Positions 61,255 through 64,000 of a stretch of DNA of 64,000 bases are shown piece by piece. How positions within the stretch are numbered: position 1 is the first letter of the stretch; each line of letters opens with the position of its first letter. Position numbers and translations under genes: made by a program. The notes beneath the pieces are model-generated. The model did no database searches. It worked only from the letters and a program-made list of their open reading frames with translations, and had not been told where the DNA came from. The DNA comes from Caldicellulosiruptor naganoensis (lineage in GTDB: Bacteria > Bacillota > Thermoanaerobacteria > Caldicellulosiruptorales > Caldicellulosiruptoraceae): contig NZ_CP113864.1 in the NCBI RefSeq assembly GCF_026914285.1, positions 2,139,001 to 2,203,000 on the forward strand, read 5' to 3'.

Positions 61255-62712
61255 ATGGTGAAGCTTGATTTAAAGAGTATAAAAAGCTCATTTAAAACAA
61301 GAAAGTTCAAATATGGCGGATACGCTGCTATGCTAACTGCATCTGTAATTGCTATTCTTATAGTTCTAAACCTTCTGGTTGGTCAAATTCCAGCAAAGCT
61401 TGACCTTACACACAACAGGCTGTACTCACTTTCAAAGCCCACGATTGACCTTTTGAAAAATCTAAAAAAGGATGTCACTATCTATGCCCTTTTTCCGACC
61501 GGAAATGAAAACCCTGTGATTTCTGAGTTTATCCAAAAATATGCTGAAAAATCCTCGCATGTAAAAATCAAATACATAGACCCATATAAAAACCCAGGGT
61601 TTGTTAAAAAATATCAAACTAGTGAGACACAAATAGATGAAGGGTCGCTCATTGTTGAAAGTGGCAACAAGTTCAGAGTAATAAACAGATACGACATGGT
61701 TGACTATTCATACAATGAGCAGACAGGCGAATCAAATGTAACCGGTCTTACAATAGAACAAAAACTGACACCTGCCATCTTGTATGTTACATCTGACAAA
61801 AGCCCCGTTTTGTACGAGCTAAAAGGTCATGGAGAGGACACGCTTGTTAGGCTTGGCATCTCAAGTGAGATTGAAGCTGCAAACTATGAGATAAGAGATT
61901 TGAATCTCCTTACAGAAAAAAGTGTGCCACAAGATGCAACAGCTGTGATAGTAATCTCTCCAAAGACAGATATCTCAGACATTGAGCTCAAAAAATTAAA
62001 AGACTATATAAATAGCGGCGGGCGTGTAATGTTTTTGATGGACATACTAAAAGACGAGCTCAAAAACTTCAACAGCTTGTTTGAAAGCTTGGGAGTCAGA
62101 CTCGAACATGGAATTGTCATGGAAGGTGACAACAACTACAATGCAGGAAATCCTGTATGGATACTACCAAAGCTCGAATCACACGATATTGTAAACCCAA
62201 TTGACCTTAACAACATGTACATGCTCATACCAAATGCCCAGCCAATTGTTGAGACAAAGTTCAAAAAAAGAACAATTACAGTTGAAAAACTTCTTACAAC
62301 AACATCTAACTCATGGCTGAGAAAGGATTTGACCTCAACATCGCTCAGCAAAGAAAAAGGCGATAAAAGCGGCCCATTTACTTTAGCTGTTGCAATCACC
62401 GACAAAGCAGATGCTTTCAATACAAAGCTCCGACCAAGAGATGCAAAGGTTGTAATAGTTGGCAATGCAACATTTTTGAACAGTCAATTTTCAAAGAGCG
62501 TTCCTGGAAATCTGAACTTTGTAATAAATGCTCTTAATTGGCTACAAGATAAAAAAGATACTCTGCAAATTCAACCAAAAGACCTTACAACCTTCAGGCT
62601 TAACATTAGCACAACACAGGCTATGGTCTGGGCAGCAATCACTGTTGTCGGAATACCAATTGTTATTCTGGTATTAGGATTAACTGTATGGCTGAGGAGG
62701 AGACATCTATGA
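61255..62712 (+). CDS. GldG-family ABC transporter auxiliary protein
   Basis: A 485-residue protein. It has an N-terminal membrane helix (about residues 20-42), a large extracytoplasmic IFT52/GldG-like domain (LDLTHNRLYSLSKPTIDLLKNLKKDVTIYALFP, AVIVISPKTDISDIELKKLKDYINSGGRVMFLMD) and a C-terminal membrane helix (about 458-480) with an RRRHL tail. The start is ATG 61255 directly behind GGGGGGAAGAAA; the frame open to 61216 begins upstream of that site. Works with the GldA/GldF-like pair, probably binding an extracellular ligand or wall component. Confidence 0.87.
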   Translation: MVKLDLKSIKSSFKTRKFKYGGYAAMLTASVIAILIVLNLLVGQIPAKLDLTHNRLYSLSKPTIDLLKNLKKDVTIYALFPTGNENPVISEFIQKYAEKSSHVKIKYIDPYKNPGFVKKYQTSETQIDEGSLIVESGNKFRVINRYDMVDYSYNEQTGESNVTGLTIEQKLTPAILYVTSDKSPVLYELKGHGEDTLVRLGISSEIEAANYEIRDLNLLTEKSVPQDATAVIVISPKTDISDIELKKLKDYINSGGRVMFLMDILKDELKNFNSLFESLGVRLEHGIVMEGDNNYNAGNPVWILPKLESHDIVNPIDLNNMYMLIPNAQPIVETKFKKRTITVEKLLTTTSNSWLRKDLTSTSLSKEKGDKSGPFTLAVAITDKADAFNTKLRPRDAKVVIVGNATFLNSQFSKSVPGNLNFVINALNWLQDKKDTLQIQPKDLTTFRLNISTTQAMVWAAITVVGIPIVILVLGLTVWLRRRHL

Positions 62713-64000
62713 GAAAGAGGAAAAACAGGCTTTTTACAATTGTGTCAGTACTCTTGGTTTTGGTTCTTGTAATTGGCGCGTACTTTTATGTAAGCTATGT
62801 GAACAAGAAAAAACAAGAGGCTGAAGAAAAAAAGTCCTCTTCAGCCTCTGTTACTGTAACTAATTTCGACAGAAATAAAATCACAAAAATCGATATAAAG
62901 CATGACGACGTCCACCTTGTTCTTGAAAAGGTAAAGGGCAAATGGATTGTTAATGGAATAAATAACCCTTCGTACTTTGACCAAGACAAGATTGACGACA
63001 TCGCCTTTTCATGTGCTCAGATGACTGCAGAAAAAATTGCTGATAGCAACCCAAAAGACCTTAAAAAATACGGTCTTGACAATCCAAAATCAATTGTGGA
63101 AGCAACACTCAGCAATGGAAAGAAAGTTACATTTTATCTTGGGTCTGAAACACCAATAACTTCCACTTATTACCTTATGAAAAAAGGTGACCCAAAGATA
63201 TATGTTGTTTGGATTAATCATGCAGAAAACTTTACAATATCACCCAAAAAACTTTTGAGTGTAAGAATTCCAGAGATTGATACACAGAACATCGAGTATG
63301 TAAAACTTGTGAGAAAAGGTCAGCCAACCATTGAAATTAAGAAGATAGATGAAAAGAATAAACAAGACAACGAATTGAAGTATTATGTAAGACTTTGGAA
63401 TTTACTTCAACCTTATAGTCAGCCTGTCGGAGTTTCAAGTGATAAGCTTTCAGAGCTTGTAGAAAATGTTCCAAACTTTAGTGTAGAAGAAATTGTTGAT
63501 GAAAATCCAAACAAGCCTGAATATGGACTCAAAGACCCAAGAGCAGAGCTTATTGTAAAGGACAACAAAAACACCTTGCACCTGTATATTGGCAATAACA
63601 TGAACGACTCCTTAATTTACTGCAGGCTTGCAGGTTCTAACATGGTATTCACAATGGCAAGTTACAAGTTAGATTTTCTCAATACCTTAAAACCATTTGA
63701 TTTGATTGAGAAGTTCGCTTATATAGTGAACATTGACTATGTTGACAAAATTGAAGTTATAACAAAAGACAAGAAGCACACAATGATACTTAACAAAAAG
63801 CTTATCAAAAAAGCAAGAAGTGAAGAAGAAGCAGACGAGTATCAGTACAACTTCACAGTGGACGGCAGAAAAATTCCAGAAGACACTTTCAGAAAGTTCT
63901 ATCAAGAGATTATTGGTCTTTTAGTAGACGGAGAAAATGACAAAAAACCAACAGGCACACCTGAGGTCACCATGAAGTTCTATCTTGTCAATAAAAAAGT
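62709..64000 (+). CDS. DUF4340-domain membrane protein, cut by the window end
   Basis: The ATG at 62709 overlaps the stop of the preceding gene (ATGA), and the frame stays open to the last base, at least 430 residues. It has a single N-terminal membrane helix (LFTIVSVLLVLVLVIGAYFYVSYV) followed by a long beta-rich region. Repeated DUF4340-like phrases include ITKIDIKHDDVHLVLEKVKGKWIVN, YGLDNPKSIVEATLSNGKKVTFYLG and YGLKDPRAELIVKDNKNTLHLYIGN. DUF4340 proteins regularly accompany GldG-type ABC operons. Extracytoplasmic location is predicted; the function is unknown. The C-terminus is outside the window. Confidence 0.85.
   Translation, partial: MRKRKNRLFTIVSVLLVLVLVIGAYFYVSYVNKKKQEAEEKKSSSASVTVTNFDRNKITKIDIKHDDVHLVLEKVKGKWIVNGINNPSYFDQDKIDDIAFSCAQMTAEKIADSNPKDLKKYGLDNPKSIVEATLSNGKKVTFYLGSETPITSTYYLMKKGDPKIYVVWINHAENFTISPKKLLSVRIPEIDTQNIEYVKLVRKGQPTIEIKKIDEKNKQDNELKYYVRLWNLLQPYSQPVGVSSDKLSELVENVPNFSVEEIVDENPNKPEYGLKDPRAELIVKDNKNTLHLYIGNNMNDSLIYCRLAGSNMVFTMASYKLDFLNTLKPFDLIEKFAYIVNIDYVDKIEVITKDKKHTMILNKKLIKKARSEEEADEYQYNFTVDGRKIPEDTFRKFYQEIIGLLVDGENDKKPTGTPEVTMKFYLVNKK

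Overview
The window looks like a chromosomal segment of a thermophilic, anaerobic, plant-polysaccharide-degrading Firmicute, most probably a Caldicellulosiruptor species. Reasons: AT-rich DNA with strong Gram-positive ribosome binding sites, frequent TTG/GTG starts, a GH1 beta-glucosidase that from memory is very close to BglA of Caldicellulosiruptor saccharolyticus, tandem GH94 disaccharide phosphorylases, S-layer-homology proteins, an [FeFe]-hydrogenase maturase and a ferredoxin-linked split glutamate synthase. No database search was possible, so the genus is an inference.

Layout. 1-4.2 kb is decayed ground: a GNAT acetyltransferase with two in-frame stops, a ferritin-like protein, and a secreted papain-like cysteine protease broken by a one-base shift in a T6/A6 run beside a secreted partner. 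4.2-8.6 kb: aspA-like lyase plus hydF, a SIMPL protein and a GNAT. 8.6-16.8 kb: a sucrose/raffinose-type locus (GH36 alpha-galactosidase, GH32 fructosidase, ABC importer, divergent LacI regulator with a palindromic operator whose two arms are the two opposed -35 boxes). 17-21 kb: orphan cas6, an ABC exporter, a truncated aldo/keto reductase, smpB directly abutting the tmRNA gene, and a solitary antitoxin-like gene. 21-23.7 kb: two exopolysaccharide genes. 23.9-30.3 kb: two GH94 phosphorylases and GH1 bglA.

30.4-43.6 kb: DNA repair (ogt), rlmD, bacteriohemerythrin, an unusual dusB-SLH-SLH-ctpA run, a TraX-like membrane protein and a GH3 glycosidase. 43.8-49.7 kb: a fragment resembling the start of lactate permease, an HD protein, and the five-gene split glutamate synthase operon (gltB1, gltB2, a polyferredoxin, an FAD oxidoreductase, gltB3), with three CTTGCAA motifs phased about two helical turns apart upstream. 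50-53 kb: a cupin and PBP1A. 53-57 kb: a yybP-ykoY (Mn2+) type riboswitch leading a P-type cation ATPase, then a CaCA-type exchanger. 57-59.3 kb: a coiled-coil protein, then SOS-type dinB with a small companion. 59.4-64 kb: a GldA/GldF/GldG-like ABC operon with a DUF4340-like gene running off the window.

How it fits together: imported or released oligosaccharides are cleaved by phosphorolysis (GH94, ATP-saving) or hydrolysis (GH1, GH3, GH36, GH32). The hydrogenase maturase fits H2-producing fermentation, and the split glutamate synthase links nitrogen assimilation to ferredoxin/NAD(P)H. Two secreted SLH proteins with a C-terminal-processing protease point to cell-envelope maintenance. I did not find a convincing wholly new defence or mobile system. 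The most noteworthy items are the frameshifted protease, the divergent-promoter operator, the smpB-ssrA junction, the orphan Cas6, the phased repeats upstream of gltB, and the dinB companion gene.
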